Shown: positions 20,629 through 30,259 of the stretch, piece by piece
How the letters are laid out: every line of letters begins with the position of its first letter
Position numbering within the stretch: the stretch's first letter is position 1
From: an uncultured Verrucomicrobiota bacterium
GTDB lineage: Bacteria > Verrucomicrobiota > Verrucomicrobiia > Opitutales > Opitutaceae
Length of the DNA: 61,531 nucleotides
Direction: 5' to 3'
Assembly: GCA_903898675.1 (NCBI GenBank)
Contig: CAIUGM010000009.1
Span: 1 to 61,531, forward strand
The notes under the pieces: generated by a model
The model's database searches: none
What the model saw: only the letters and a program-made list of their open reading frames with translations
What the model was told of the DNA's origin: nothing
Program-made: the position numbers and the translations under genes

Positions 20629-21900
20629 TTACTTGAAGCTCAGGTACTCCTTGCCGAAATACGGCACGAGGGCGGCGGGGATCTTGACCCGGCCGTCGGC
20701 CTGCAGGTTGTTTTCCAGCAGGGCCGCCAGCACGCGCGGGACCGCCAGGCCGGAGCCGTTCAGCGTGTGCACGAGCTCGGGTTTGCCGGTCGCCCTGGCG
20801 CGGAAGCGGATCTGCGCCCGCCGGGCCTGAAAGGACTCGAAATTCGAGCAGCTCGATACTTCCAGCCAGCGCTTCTGGCCGGCGGCCCAGACTTCCAGGT
20901 CGTATTTCTTCGACTGCGAAAAACCCAGGTCGCCGCCGCACATGAGCAGCACCCGGTAAGGCAGCTCCAGTTTCTGCAGCAGCCGCTCGGCGTCGGCGCG
21001 GAGCTTCTCCAGCTCGTCGTAGCTGGCGGACGGATGCACCCACTTGAGGAGCTCGACCTTGTCGAACTGGTGCACGCGGTTGAGGCCGCGCACATCCTTG
21101 CCGTAACTGCCCGCCTCCCGGCGGAAGCACGGCGTGTAGGCGCAGCGGCAGACCGGCAGTTGGTCCTCATCCAGGATCTCGTCGCGGAAGAAATTCGTCA
21201 GCGGCACTTCCGCCGTCGGCACGGCGTACAGGTGGTCCGGCGTCGTCTCGTACATCTGCCCTTCCTTGTCCGGCAGCTGGCCGGTGGCGGTCGCACTGGC
21301 GGCGTTGACGAAGATGGGCGGGCTGACCTCGGTGTAGCCGGCCTTCACGTCCTCATCCAAAAAGAACTGCAGCAGGGCGCGGGAAAGCTTCGCGCCGTCG
21401 CCGATCAGGAACGGAAACCCCGCGCCGGTAACCTTCGCGCCGCGGGCGAAATCGATCAGGTTGACGAAGCCGGGAATCTCCCAGTGCGCCTGGGCGTGGG
21501 GCGAGGTCGACTCGATCGCGCCATGGGTGGCGTAAACCTGGTTTTCCTCCGGCGTGCGGCCTTCCGGCACGGTGGTGTGCGGGATGTTGGGCAGCGTGAG
21601 CATGGCGGCATGCAGCTTTTCCTCGGTGTGCTTGAGGCCCTCGTCCCTGGCCTTCAGCTCCAGCGAAACCGCCTTCATCTCCTGCACCTTGGCGATAAAC
21701 TCGGGCGTCCCCTTCTTCATCGCCGCCATCTCGGTGTTGGCGGATTTTTGCTTGGCCCGCAGGCCCTCGACCTCGGCCAGGAGCGCGCGCCACGCCGTGT
21801 CGAGCGCGAGCACCGCGTCCAGGTCCACCTCGAGGTGCTTCCGGGCGATGGCCGCGCGCACAGTGTCGGGTGATTCACGAAGGAGTTTGGGATCGAGCAT
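20629..21900 (-). CDS. serS: Seryl-tRNA synthetase
   Basis: The 423-residue product is a complete class II SerRS: an N-terminal two-helix arm of about 100 residues (LDAVLALDTAWRALLAEVEG onward), motif 2 around FRREAGSYGKDVRGLNRVHQ and motif 3 near the C-terminus in GSGLAVPRVLAALLENN. It charges tRNA-Ser and tRNA-Sec. It is the first gene of the minus-strand serS-tilS-ftsH group. Confidence 0.97.
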   Translation of the reverse strand: MLDPKLLRESPDTVRAAIARKHLEVDLDAVLALDTAWRALLAEVEGLRAKQKSANTEMAAMKKGTPEFIAKVQEMKAVSLELKARDEGLKHTEEKLHAAMLTLPNIPHTTVPEGRTPEENQVYATHGAIESTSPHAQAHWEIPGFVNLIDFARGAKVTGAGFPFLIGDGAKLSRALLQFFLDEDVKAGYTEVSPPIFVNAASATATGQLPDKEGQMYETTPDHLYAVPTAEVPLTNFFRDEILDEDQLPVCRCAYTPCFRREAGSYGKDVRGLNRVHQFDKVELLKWVHPSASYDELEKLRADAERLLQKLELPYRVLLMCGGDLGFSQSKKYDLEVWAAGQKRWLEVSSCSNFESFQARRAQIRFRARATGKPELVHTLNGSGLAVPRVLAALLENNLQADGRVKIPAALVPYFGKEYLSFK

Positions 21901-22025
21901 GGGAAGGAAAGTTGAAGGCGAATCCCCGCCGTTGAACAGGCTAAATTTGGCCGGCCGTCACTGCGTGGCATCCGGCCTTCCGTCGTCGCCCGGCTACCGC
22001 GGACAAGCCTGGTTCCACCGCCCGT

Positions 22026-23012
22026 TCAGGCCGGGGCCAGCGCCGCCCGGCTCTGCGCCCGCTCGAGCGTGGCCTCGATGCGGTTGAAGAGATAAAACAC
22101 TTCCTTCGCCGACAGCAGCCGCAGATCGCCCACCGGGGCCTGAATGGCATAATTGTTCGGACTCTTGAGCGGGTACGGGCCGTATTGCCGAGGGTCGGTC
22201 GGTCCGAACAGCCCGATGGTCTTCAGCCCCATCGCCGCCGACAGGTGCATCGGGCCGCTGTCATTGGAAACCACCCAGTCCGCCTTGGCCAGCAGGGCGG
22301 GCAACGACGTCAGGCTGGTGTTGCCGGTGAGGTTGAGGAATGTGCCGTCGGGAAAAGACTCCCGGCACGGCAGGTAATTGTTGCCCGCCCAGACGACCTT
22401 GCGCCCGGCCTCGCGGATCAAAAGAGCGGTGAGCTGGGCGAAGCTGTTCCACTTCTTGTTGCTCTGGCCGCTGTCCCGGAAGATGAGCACGGGGCGCAGG
22501 CCCTTGCGCGGCTCCATGAAACTGAGGTTGAGCCGCTCGAGTTCGCGGAAACGCAGCGGGCCGGTCAGCCGCGGTTCGGCGCCCACCACCGTGCAGAACT
22601 GCAGCAGGATTTCCAGGACATGACTGGCGGCACCGTCCGCCGGCAGCGGAATTTTCTCGTTGTAAAACATTCCCGCGCCCTCACGGGCGTCCGTCCGGCC
22701 GACCTTGCGCTTGCCGCGGCTCCACTTGGTCATGAGCCCGGTGCGCAGCAGGCCCTGGAAATCCAGCACGAGGTCGAAATTCTTCTGCCGCACCTCGCGC
22801 ATCAGGCGCAGGAAGCCGCGCGCGCCCTCGTTGCGCCGGAAGACATAGACCTGGTCGACCGCGGTGCTGGACCGCACGAGCGGCGAGAAGATATCCCGCA
22901 CGATCCACGAAATGCGCCACTCGGGCCGCTGCGCCTTGATCGACGCGGCAACCTGCAGGCCGTGCACGATGTCACGGAGCGCCGAGGGCTTGATGATGAG
23001 CATTTCTGGCAT
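22026..23012 (-). CDS. Glycosyltransferase family 9 (heptosyltransferase-like)
   Basis: The 328-residue product has the GT9 pattern: N-terminal MLIIKPSALRDIVHGLQVAA, DLVLDFQGLLRTGL near 95-108 and the nucleotide-sugar site DWVVSNDSGPMHLSAAMG followed by GLFGPTDPRQYGP. GT9 enzymes transfer ADP-heptose onto lipid A-Kdo during lipopolysaccharide core assembly. It is a close relative of the next gene, both on the minus strand, probably from duplication. An internal ATG three codons in is an alternative start. Confidence 0.88.
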   Translation of the reverse strand: MPEMLIIKPSALRDIVHGLQVAASIKAQRPEWRISWIVRDIFSPLVRSSTAVDQVYVFRRNEGARGFLRLMREVRQKNFDLVLDFQGLLRTGLMTKWSRGKRKVGRTDAREGAGMFYNEKIPLPADGAASHVLEILLQFCTVVGAEPRLTGPLRFRELERLNLSFMEPRKGLRPVLIFRDSGQSNKKWNSFAQLTALLIREAGRKVVWAGNNYLPCRESFPDGTFLNLTGNTSLTSLPALLAKADWVVSNDSGPMHLSAAMGLKTIGLFGPTDPRQYGPYPLKSPNNYAIQAPVGDLRLLSAKEVFYLFNRIEATLERAQSRAALAPA

Positions 23013-23136
23013 GACGAAAAATCAGACCGCACCGGGCGGCCGACGTTCCTAAACTTATAACCGGGCAAATAAACGCAAACGCGAATCATTCCCCCGCCGG
23101 GTTTTTGCGGGATTTACCCGGATTTTGCAGCGTCGC

Positions 23137-24090
23137 TCAGACCGCGCGCGCGACCAGTTCCTGCAGTGCCGCCAGCACCACCGCCGGCTCCAGCCGGGCC
23201 AGCACGCCGCCCGGGGCCTCGACCGCCCGGTGTTTGGGTGACTCCAGCGGAAAGGGTCCGAAGCGGCGGGGCGAAGTCGGGCCGAAGATGGCCAGCACGC
23301 GGTTCCCCGAGGCGGTCGACAGGTGCATCGGCCCGCTGTCGTTGCCGATGAAGGTGGCCGGCTGCCGCACCAGCGTGATCATCTGGTCCATCGGGCACCC
23401 GGTCAGGTTCAGAAACCGGTCGGCCGGCACGGGCCGGTCCGGCTGGCCCGGCTTGCCCGCACACCAGGCCACCCGGCTGTCCGGGATCGCGGAAAAAATC
23501 AGCGCGGTCAGTTCACTGAAGCGCGGCCACTCCTTTTCCGCGCCCCGGCTGTCGGTGAAGATCAGGAACGTGCGGCGCGGATCGCCGGCAAAGAAATCCT
23601 GCCAGTGATACGTCGCGCCCGCCTTCAATTCCAGGGGGAAATGCAGCTTGGGCTCGATCCCCGCGCTGGTGAGAAACGGCTGGAGTATCTCCAGGGCGTG
23701 GTACGGCCCTGGCCCGGCCGGGCGCGCCACGCACCGGCGGTAAAAAAACCCCGCGCCTTCCCGCGCATCCGGCCGGCCCCACTTTTCGGGCGCCCGGGCC
23801 GCCGCCGTCATCAGGCCCGACCGGAGCAGGCCCTGCATGTCCCAGACCGCATCGAACTCGCGCTGCCGCAGTTGCCGCAGCAGGCGCAGGAACGCCCGCC
23901 AGCCGTCGCGCCGCCGGAAAATGATCGCCTCGTGCACGAACGGCGCCGCCTGCACCAGCCCCGCAAACCGCTCCCGCACCACCCAGCTGATCCGGCACTC
24001 CGGCTGTTCCCGCGCGAACGTCTGCACCACCTGCAGGGCATGGACGATGTCGCCGAGCGAGGACGGCTTGATGACGAGGAGGCTTTTCAT
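23137..24090 (-). CDS. Glycosyltransferase family 9 (heptosyltransferase-like)
   Basis: This 317-residue protein begins MKSLLVIKPSSLGDIVHALQ, has DAVWDMQGLLRSGLM in the middle and FIGNDSGPMHLSTASG with LAIFGPTSPRRFGP in the C-terminal domain, as in WaaF/WaaC-type GT9 enzymes. The N-terminal domain closely resembles the GT9 at 22026-23012. I chose the ATG at 24090; the frame is open far upstream, but that is antisense to the DUF4254 gene. It is divergent from that gene, with 60 bases between starts. Confidence 0.88.
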   Translation of the reverse strand: MKSLLVIKPSSLGDIVHALQVVQTFAREQPECRISWVVRERFAGLVQAAPFVHEAIIFRRRDGWRAFLRLLRQLRQREFDAVWDMQGLLRSGLMTAAARAPEKWGRPDAREGAGFFYRRCVARPAGPGPYHALEILQPFLTSAGIEPKLHFPLELKAGATYHWQDFFAGDPRRTFLIFTDSRGAEKEWPRFSELTALIFSAIPDSRVAWCAGKPGQPDRPVPADRFLNLTGCPMDQMITLVRQPATFIGNDSGPMHLSTASGNRVLAIFGPTSPRRFGPFPLESPKHRAVEAPGGVLARLEPAVVLAALQELVARAV

Positions 24091-24150
24091 GGAACGAATC
24101 CGCAGGCTTGTGTCCGGCCCGGTTTTCTTCAACTCCATTTCCCTGCATCC

Positions 24151-24750
24151 ATGAAATTCGACGCGCAGGAACTCGCCGCCCGCCAGACCGACCTCACCGC
24201 CCGCTGGCATCAGGTCACGCCCGCCGCCAGTGGCGAAGGCTTCGTCCGTTTGCTGGAGGAAAATCATCTCCGTAATTTCGCGCTCTGGCACGAGGAGGAC
24301 ATCGCGCGCCGCGACGACCTCGGCTTCGAGGCCGTCTACCGCGCCAAGCGCAACATCGACCGCTACAACCAGGAACGGAATAATTTCGCCGAGGAAATGG
24401 ACAAGGCCGTCGTCGCCGCGCTCGCGCCGCCGGAATCCGGCTGCCCGCGCAATTCGGAGACGCCCGGCATGATGATCGACCGCCTGTCGATCCTCGCGCT
24501 CAAGGAATTCCACATGCACGAGGAGACCGTCCGCTCCGAGGCCACCGCCGCCCACCGCGAGAAATGCGGCGAGAAGCTCGCGCGCATCCGCCGCCAGCGC
24601 GCCGACCTCACGGGCTGCCTGGCCGACCTCCTCGCCGACGTGGTCGCGCAGCGCCGCACCTTCTCCGCGTACTTCCAGTTCAAGATGTACAACGACCCGG
24701 CGCTGAACCCGCAGCTTTACCGCCACGCCGCGAAGTCCGGCCCCGCATGA
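24151..24750 (+). CDS. DUF4254 domain-containing protein
   Basis: This 199-residue, all-helical, charged protein matches DUF4254: NFALWHEEDIARR in the first half and PGMMIDRLSILALKEFHMHEE in the second. The function is unknown, but DUF4254 genes are commonly found beside lipopolysaccharide glycosyltransferases, as here between two GT9 genes and an acyltransferase. No membrane segment or signal is visible, so it is probably cytoplasmic. Its TGA overlaps the ATG of the next gene (ATGA). Confidence 0.82.
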   Translation: MKFDAQELAARQTDLTARWHQVTPAASGEGFVRLLEENHLRNFALWHEEDIARRDDLGFEAVYRAKRNIDRYNQERNNFAEEMDKAVVAALAPPESGCPRNSETPGMMIDRLSILALKEFHMHEETVRSEATAAHREKCGEKLARIRRQRADLTGCLADLLADVVAQRRTFSAYFQFKMYNDPALNPQLYRHAAKSGPA

Positions 24751-25670
24751 GCCGCGCCAGCGAGCAATCCCGCCGCTGGCTGCCTTCCTACTGGCCGACC
24801 TGGTTGGGCGCCGCCTTGCTCCGGCTCGTCGATCTGCTGCCCTGGCCTGAAAAGCGGCTGCTCGCCCGCGGCCTTGGCTGGCTGGCCTTTCACGTCATCC
24901 GCATCCGCCGCCGCGTCGTCTTCACCAATCTCGGGCTCTGTTTTCCCGAGAAATCTGCGGCTGAGATCCACGCCCTGGCGCGCGCCCATTACGACTCGCT
25001 GGCCCTCGGCCTCTTTGAAGTCTGCGCCGGCTGGTGGGCCCGGACCGGGGATCTGCCGCCGTCCCGCATCCACGGGCTGGAACACCTGCAAGCCGCCCTC
25101 GCGCGCGGGCATGGCGCGATTCTGCTGACCGCCCATTTCACGACGCTGGAAATCTGCGGCCGCTTCATGGCCGAGGCCATCCCGGTCGGCTGCCTGTACC
25201 GCGATCCCAACAATCCCGTCGTGGCGCACCTGATGCGCGGCCAGCGCGAGCGGCACATGTCCGTCGCGGTGCATTTCGACGACCTGCGCGGACTCGTGCG
25301 CACCCTGCGCGGCGGCCACGCCATCTGGTACGCCCCCGACCAGGGCAAGCGGAGCAAGTCGTCCGAGATCCTCCCCTTCTTCGGCGTCCCCGCCATCACC
25401 AACACCGCCACGGGCAAGATCACCGAGATGACCGGCGCCCCGGTCGTCCCCTACTTCGCCAAGCGCGAGGCCGACCATTCCTACACGCTGACGCTGCTGC
25501 CGCCCCTGGAGAATTTTCCCACGGCCGATGCCTCGGCCGATGCGATCCGGATCAACCAGCTGATCGAGGAGTACATCCGCCAGGCCCCCGAGCAGTACTT
25601 CTGGGTCCACAAACGCTTCAAGGCGCGCGGGCCGGGGTACCCGGAAGTGTACGGCGCCAGGAAGGAGTGA
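24747..25670 (+). CDS. LpxL/HtrB-family lysophospholipid/lipid A acyltransferase
   Basis: The 307-residue product has the HX4E catalytic motif of LpxL enzymes (LLTAHFTTLEICGR, about residues 126-139), preceded by an N-terminal membrane-associated helix region and followed by YRDPNNP and IWYAPDQGKRSK, all typical of late lipid A acyltransferases. These attach a secondary acyl chain to Kdo2-lipid A. It is translationally coupled to the DUF4254 gene and sits inside the core cluster, which supports a lipid A role. Acyl chain length cannot be told. Confidence 0.88.
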   Translation: MSRASEQSRRWLPSYWPTWLGAALLRLVDLLPWPEKRLLARGLGWLAFHVIRIRRRVVFTNLGLCFPEKSAAEIHALARAHYDSLALGLFEVCAGWWARTGDLPPSRIHGLEHLQAALARGHGAILLTAHFTTLEICGRFMAEAIPVGCLYRDPNNPVVAHLMRGQRERHMSVAVHFDDLRGLVRTLRGGHAIWYAPDQGKRSKSSEILPFFGVPAITNTATGKITEMTGAPVVPYFAKREADHSYTLTLLPPLENFPTADASADAIRINQLIEEYIRQAPEQYFWVHKRFKARGPGYPEVYGARKE

Positions 25671-25760
25671 GCAGCGGGTAGCGGGTCGCGAGCATCACTG
25701 CCACCCGCCCGGAAAGTTGGCTTCCTTTCTACTCGCTACCCGCTACTCACTACTCGCTCC
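25669..25760. repeat. Inverted repeat island (GCGGGTAGCGGGT family)
   Basis: AGCAGCGGGTAGCGGG at the left and the inverted CTCGCTACCCGCTACTCACT at the right flank a 45-base centre. The arms fill the whole gap between the acyltransferase and the next GT9 gene. Confidence 0.7.
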
Positions 25761-25769
25761 TTTTCGCGC

Positions 25770-26798
25770 ATGCCCTATCCCGATCACCGCCCGCTGCGCA
25801 TCCTCGTGATCCGCTACCGCTTCATCGGTGATACGATCCTGGCCATTCCCTTCCTGCGGAATCTCCGCCAGGCCTTTCCGGCCGCGAAGATCGATGTGCT
25901 GGCCGAGCCCGTTTCCGGCGACACCCTGGCGCTCTGCCCGTACAAGGACGAACTGCTCTTCTACGCGCCGCGGTTGAAGGGCGAAAAGAAGCGAAATTCT
26001 AGATTCCCCACCAGCCTGCTCGGCGCCGCCCGGTTGCTGCGCGCCCGCAACTACGACCGCTGCTACATCCTGCGCCGCTCGTTCTCGAGTGCCATTCTGC
26101 CGCTGCTGGCCGGCATTCCGCACCGCGTCGGGTTTGCCACCGAAGGCCGCGGGTGGCTGCTCCAGCGCAGCACGCCGTACGCCGATAAGCACGAGGTCGA
26201 GTGCTTCCTCGATGTGCTCCGGGCCGACGGCATACCGGTGACCGACAGCTCAAACGAAAACTGGACCGACCCGGCCACCGACCAGCGCGTCGCCGCGGCG
26301 TTGCCGGCGGGGAACCGGCCGCGCGTTTTCGTCTGCGCCAAATCCATTGTCTTGTCCAAGGACTGGGCGCCCGAACGTTTCGCGCAGTTGATCGCCTGGC
26401 TGGTCAACGAGCGCGGCTGCGAGGTCCACCTCTGCGACTCGCCCGCCTACGCCGGCTATTACGAGGAGATCCGCGCCGCCCTGCCGGCCCCGCTCGCCCG
26501 GGACTGGATCGACTGGAGCCGCGAACTCTCGATCAGCGGTTCCAATTCGCTTTTCCGCCGCATGGACCTCGCCATCGGCATCGACACCGGCCTGCTGCAT
26601 ATCGCCGCGTCGTTTCATGTGCCGATCGTCGCGCTCTTCGGCCCCCTGGAGCCGTGGCGCTGGCATCCGTGGGACACCCAGCACACGATCCTCCGTCCCG
26701 CTGACCTGGGCGGCCCGCGTCCGTTGTTGCGCCTCGGTGTGGCCGAAGTGCAGGCTGCGGCGGACCAGTATCTTTCCACCCTCAATTCCGGCCGCTGA
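25770..26798 (+). CDS. Glycosyltransferase family 9 (heptosyltransferase-like)
   Basis: The 342-residue product has a GT9 N-terminus (ILVIRYRFIGDTILAIPFLRNL) and the C-terminal acceptor/donor site AIGIDTGLLHIAASFHVPIVALFGPLEPWRWHP. It is more like the WaaC/RfaQ branch than the two minus-strand GT9 genes. Five bases separate it from the next GT9. It probably adds a later core heptose. Confidence 0.87.
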   Translation: MPYPDHRPLRILVIRYRFIGDTILAIPFLRNLRQAFPAAKIDVLAEPVSGDTLALCPYKDELLFYAPRLKGEKKRNSRFPTSLLGAARLLRARNYDRCYILRRSFSSAILPLLAGIPHRVGFATEGRGWLLQRSTPYADKHEVECFLDVLRADGIPVTDSSNENWTDPATDQRVAAALPAGNRPRVFVCAKSIVLSKDWAPERFAQLIAWLVNERGCEVHLCDSPAYAGYYEEIRAALPAPLARDWIDWSRELSISGSNSLFRRMDLAIGIDTGLLHIAASFHVPIVALFGPLEPWRWHPWDTQHTILRPADLGGPRPLLRLGVAEVQAAADQYLSTLNSGR

Positions 26799-26803
26799 TT
26801 CCC

Positions 26804-27865
26804 ATGTCCAAGTCCGCCCCGCTCACCCCACTGGTCCTCCGCTTCGGCGCGTTCGGCGACATGGTGCTGCTGATTCCAGCCCTGAAGATCCTGGCCCAAC
26901 GCTACGGCTGTCCGTGCGACCTCGTCACCTCCGGCCGCTGGACCGGTCCGCTGATGCAGCGCGTGCCGGCCTGCGGGCCGCTGCAGTTGCTGACCAGCCG
27001 GCGCGCACCCTACTGGTTCAACCAAAGCCAAAGGCAGCTCGTCGCCTGGTTGCGCACGCGACCCGCGGGTCCGGTCTACGTTTTCGAGCCGGACGACAAG
27101 CCGATGTCCTTGCTCAAGCGCGGCGGGGTGAGTGCCGACTGGATTTGCAGCATGCGCGACCTGCCCCGCCTGCCCGGCGAACACATCGCCGCGCACGCGT
27201 TGCGTCTCGCCCGCCAGACCCCACCCGCGCTTCGCGACCGCGCAGACTACGCCGTCGATCCCGGTTTTCTTCCCGACGCCCGGCCCACGCTTTCCGCCGC
27301 GGACAGACTCGATTGCACCCAGTGGCTCGAACAGCGCGGACTCACGGGCGCGCCGCTTGTGCTCCTCCAAGCCGGCAACAAAAAGACCATGAAGGGCGGC
27401 GACCGGAAGCGCAGCAGCAATGTCGACTACTGGCCGGAAACCAACTGGGCGGAAGTTATTTCCGGCATCCGCCGCGCCATGCCGGCATCCCGGGTAATCC
27501 TGTGCGGCTCGCCGGCCGAGCGCCCGCTGGCCGAGGAAATTACCGGCCACGTCAAGGCAGGCCGCGACGGCGTGGTGATCGCAACCGACGACCTGCCCAT
27601 CGTCCGCCTGCTGGCCCTGCAGGAACGCGCCCACAGCATGATCTCGGTGAACACCGGCCCGGCGCACTCCGCCGCCGCCATGGGTTGCCGCGAAGTCGTG
27701 CTGTTCACCCGCCACGCCCACCGCGCCGCCGACCTGTATGCCCCGGTGCCCACCACCGCGCCCGTGAAAATCCTTCACCCCGTCTCCACCGCCCCCGATG
27801 CCGGCCTGGAGTCCATCACCCCCGGGAACGTGGTGGACGCCTGGAAACAACTGGTTGGAATCTAA
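26804..27865 (+). CDS. Glycosyltransferase family 9 (heptosyltransferase-like)
   Basis: The 353-residue product begins with TPLVLRFGAFGDMVLLIPAL, the GT9 opening, and has SMISVNTGPAHSAAAMGCREVVLF in the C-terminal domain. It is the most divergent of the four GT9 genes here, lacking the usual FGPT after the donor motif (LFTRHAH instead), so its sugar may not be heptose. It ends the lipopolysaccharide core group. Confidence 0.85.
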   Translation: MSKSAPLTPLVLRFGAFGDMVLLIPALKILAQRYGCPCDLVTSGRWTGPLMQRVPACGPLQLLTSRRAPYWFNQSQRQLVAWLRTRPAGPVYVFEPDDKPMSLLKRGGVSADWICSMRDLPRLPGEHIAAHALRLARQTPPALRDRADYAVDPGFLPDARPTLSAADRLDCTQWLEQRGLTGAPLVLLQAGNKKTMKGGDRKRSSNVDYWPETNWAEVISGIRRAMPASRVILCGSPAERPLAEEITGHVKAGRDGVVIATDDLPIVRLLALQERAHSMISVNTGPAHSAAAMGCREVVLFTRHAHRAADLYAPVPTTAPVKILHPVSTAPDAGLESITPGNVVDAWKQLVGI

Positions 27866-27882
27866 AAACAGACCCAAACGGT

Positions 27883-28054
27883 TTAACCACGGATTTCACA
27901 AATTATCACGGATGGTTTAAGCCGGGCGCGTAGAAAAAATCCTGGGCGCAGCAAATGCAAAAGTCGCATGGCAGGAATACCCCTCTCTGTTTTTGTGTTC
28001 TTTGCGTTTTTTGTGGCCACTAGATCTGTTTCCATCCGTGTAATCCGTGTTCAA
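27883..28054. repeat. Long inverted repeat island (CCACGGATTTCAC family)
   Basis: TTAACCACGGATTTCACAAA at the left has its inverted counterpart CCATCCGTGTAATCCGTG near 28031-28050. The centre carries TTTTTGTGTTCTTTGCG, a second low-complexity island. The gap 27866-28131 holds nothing else I can recognise. Confidence 0.75.
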
Positions 28055-28131
28055 GTCTGCGCGAATGAACCTACCCGGCTAAATTAGTCGTTGCCGCGAG
28101 CAGCCACGCTAACAGCTTCTCTTTACCAGCG

Positions 28132-29106
28132 ATGCCACTGCTCGAAGTCACGGATCTCCGCACCAGCTTCCACACCCGCTCGGGGGTTTATCGGGCAGTC
28201 GACGGGGTCAGCTTCTCGCTCGGGAAAGGCGAAACCCTCGGCCTCGTCGGTGAATCCGGCTCAGGCAAGTCCGTCACCTGCTACTCGCTGATGGGCCTCG
28301 TGCCGCAACCGCCCGGCCGGATCGAGAGCGGCACCGCGATGTTCGACGGCATCGACCTGCTGCACTGTGCGCCCGCGCAGGCGCGCCAGATCCGCGGTAA
28401 GCGGATCGCGATGATCTTTCAGGACCCGATGACGTCCCTGAATCCCTACCTGCGTATTTCGGAGCAACTCATCGAGCCCCTGCTCATCCATGAGAAGATC
28501 TCCAAGGCCGACGCCCTCGTCCGCGGCCTCGCGATGCTGGAAGCCGTCGGCATCAACGATGCCGCCAAGCGCATCCACAGCTACCCACACGAATTCTCCG
28601 GCGGCATGCGCCAGCGTGTCATGATCGCGATGGCCTTGATCACGAAGCCCGAGATCCTCATCGCCGACGAACCGACCACCGCCCTCGACGTCACCGTGCA
28701 GGCGCAGATCCTGGAACTCATCAAGAAACTCCAAAGCGAACTCGGCATGGCCGTCATCTTCGTGACGCACGACCTCGGCGTCGTGTCCGGCCTCTGCGAC
28801 CGCGTGCAGGTGATGTACGCCGGCCGGATCGTGGAGACCGCCGACACCCGCACGCTCTTCCGCTCACCCCGCCACCCCTACACGAAGGCGCTGCAACGCT
28901 CGATCCCGTCGCTGCAACCGAAGGGCAAGGAACTCTACACCATCCCCGGGCTGCCCCCCGACCTCTCCAAGCCCATCGCCGGTTGCGCCTTCGCCCCAAG
29001 ATGCGAATTCGCCGTCGACCGCTGCCGCACCACCGATCCCCGGCTCGTTGCCATCAATCCCGGCCACGCCACCGCTTGCGTGAGGGTCCAGAGCGCGGAA
29101 ATTTGA
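28132..29106 (+). CDS. Oligopeptide/dipeptide ABC transporter ATP-binding protein (OppD-like)
   Basis: The 324-residue ATPase has Walker A GESGSGKS, signature FSGGMRQR, Walker B ILIADEPTTALD and the C-terminal oligopeptide-type extension with cysteines in CAFAPRCEFAVDRC, which in this family holds an iron-sulfur cluster. It powers peptide uptake with a partner ATPase (next gene), two permeases and a binding protein, none of which are in this window. Confidence 0.93.
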   Translation: MPLLEVTDLRTSFHTRSGVYRAVDGVSFSLGKGETLGLVGESGSGKSVTCYSLMGLVPQPPGRIESGTAMFDGIDLLHCAPAQARQIRGKRIAMIFQDPMTSLNPYLRISEQLIEPLLIHEKISKADALVRGLAMLEAVGINDAAKRIHSYPHEFSGGMRQRVMIAMALITKPEILIADEPTTALDVTVQAQILELIKKLQSELGMAVIFVTHDLGVVSGLCDRVQVMYAGRIVETADTRTLFRSPRHPYTKALQRSIPSLQPKGKELYTIPGLPPDLSKPIAGCAFAPRCEFAVDRCRTTDPRLVAINPGHATACVRVQSAEI

Positions 29107-29216
29107 CCACGGACTTCACGAATGAACACAAATCAATCCAGAGGGTTGCCCACGGAACACACGGAATACACTGAAATGATATCTCCCAATCCTTCCGTGT
29201 GTTCCGTGGGCAACAT
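29104..29216. repeat. Composite repeat island (CCACGGACTTCAC plus CACGGAACACAC families)
   Basis: A single arm of the CCACGGATTTCAC type starts at 29106, overlapping the stop of the OppD-like gene. It is followed by a complete inverted pair of the CCCACGGAACACACGGAA type (29150-29170 and 29194-29213), matching the island at 2247-2315. It lies between the two ABC ATPase genes. Confidence 0.8.
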
Positions 29217-29266
29217 GCCTTGGTCTTCCTTCGCGTTTCTTCGCGCTCTTAGCGGTTAACTGAAAA

Positions 29267-30259
29267 ATGCCTGCCCCGATCCTCCAGCTTAACGACGTCA
29301 AGACGCACTTCCCTGTCTCGTCGGGCTTTTTCGTCCGCCATCAAACCGGCACCGTCAAGGCCGTTGACGGCGTGACCCTGAGCGTCGCGCGCGGCGAAGT
29401 CCTCGGGCTCGTCGGCGAGTCCGGCTGCGGCAAATCCACCCTAGCCCGCACGATCCTCCAACTTGTCCCGACCACCGGCGGCACGGTCATCCTCGAAGGC
29501 AGGAACCTCACCTCCGCCTCCGCCGCCGAGATGCTCCTCGCCCGACGCGACCTGCAGATGGTTTTCCAAGACCCATTCGCTTCGCTCAACCCGCGCATGA
29601 CGGTCTACGCCACGCTCGCCGAGCCGCTGCTTGTGCACAAGGTCGTGCCGCCGGATCAGGTGCGCGCCCGGGTCACGGCCCTGATGGAAAAGGTCGGACT
29701 CTCACCGCGTTTCCTGGAGAAGTATCCGCACGAGTTCTCCGGCGGACAACGCCAGCGCATCGCCATCGCCCGCGCGCTCGCCCTGGAGCCCAAGGTCATC
29801 ATCGCCGACGAGCCGGTGTCCGCGCTCGATGTCTCGATCCAGGCACAGATCCTCAACCTCCTCTCGAAGCTGTGTCGCGAGATGAACCTCGCGCTCATCT
29901 TCATCGCCCACGACCTCTCCGTGGTGAAGCACATCTCCGACCGCGTGGCCGTGATGTACCTCGGCAAGATCGTCGAGCTCGGACCGGCGGTCGAGGTGAT
30001 CGAGCACCCGCGCCACCCTTACACCCGCGCGCTGGTCAGCGCGATCCCCACCCCCGACCCCGACATCGAGCGCGGCAAGAAGCGCCTCGTCCTCCCCGGC
30101 GACCCGCCCTCCCCGCTCAATCCTCCCGCCGGCTGCGCGTTTCATCCGCGATGTCCTTACGTGCAGGAGAAGTGTAAAGTGAGCGTGCCTCCGCTTATAC
30201 CCTGCGGCCCAAACCGGGAAGCGGCTTGTGTGCGCTTGGACGAAATCGGAGCCCAATAA
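29267..30259 (+). CDS. Oligopeptide/dipeptide ABC transporter ATP-binding protein (OppF-like)
   Basis: The 330-residue ATPase has Walker A GESGCGKS, signature FSGGQRQR, Walker [13 protein letters not shown] and the C-terminal [14 protein letters not shown] cysteine cluster of oligopeptide transporters. It would form the ATPase heterodimer with the OppD-like protein. The two genes are separated by a 160-base repeat island rather than overlapping, which is unusual for this pair. Confidence 0.93.
   Translation: MPAPILQLNDVKTHFPVSSGFFVRHQTGTVKAVDGVTLSVARGEVLGLVGESGCGKSTLARTILQLVPTTGGTVILEGRNLTSASAAEMLLARRDLQMVFQDPFASLNPRMTVYATLAEPLLVHKVVPPDQVRARVTALMEKVGLSPRFLEKYPHEFSGGQRQRIAIARALALEPKVIIADEPVSALDVSIQAQILNLLSKLCREMNLALIFIAHDLSVVKHISDRVAVMYLGKIVELGPAVEVIEHPRHPYTRALVSAIPTPDPDIERGKKRLVLPGDPPSPLNPPAGCAFHPRCPYVQEKCKVSVPPLIPCGPNREAACVRLDEIGAQ

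Noticed and set aside
27883..28054. A CRISPR array for the repeated CACGGA units
   Set aside because: Repeats are inverted, unevenly spaced and only one or two per site, with no cas genes in the window.
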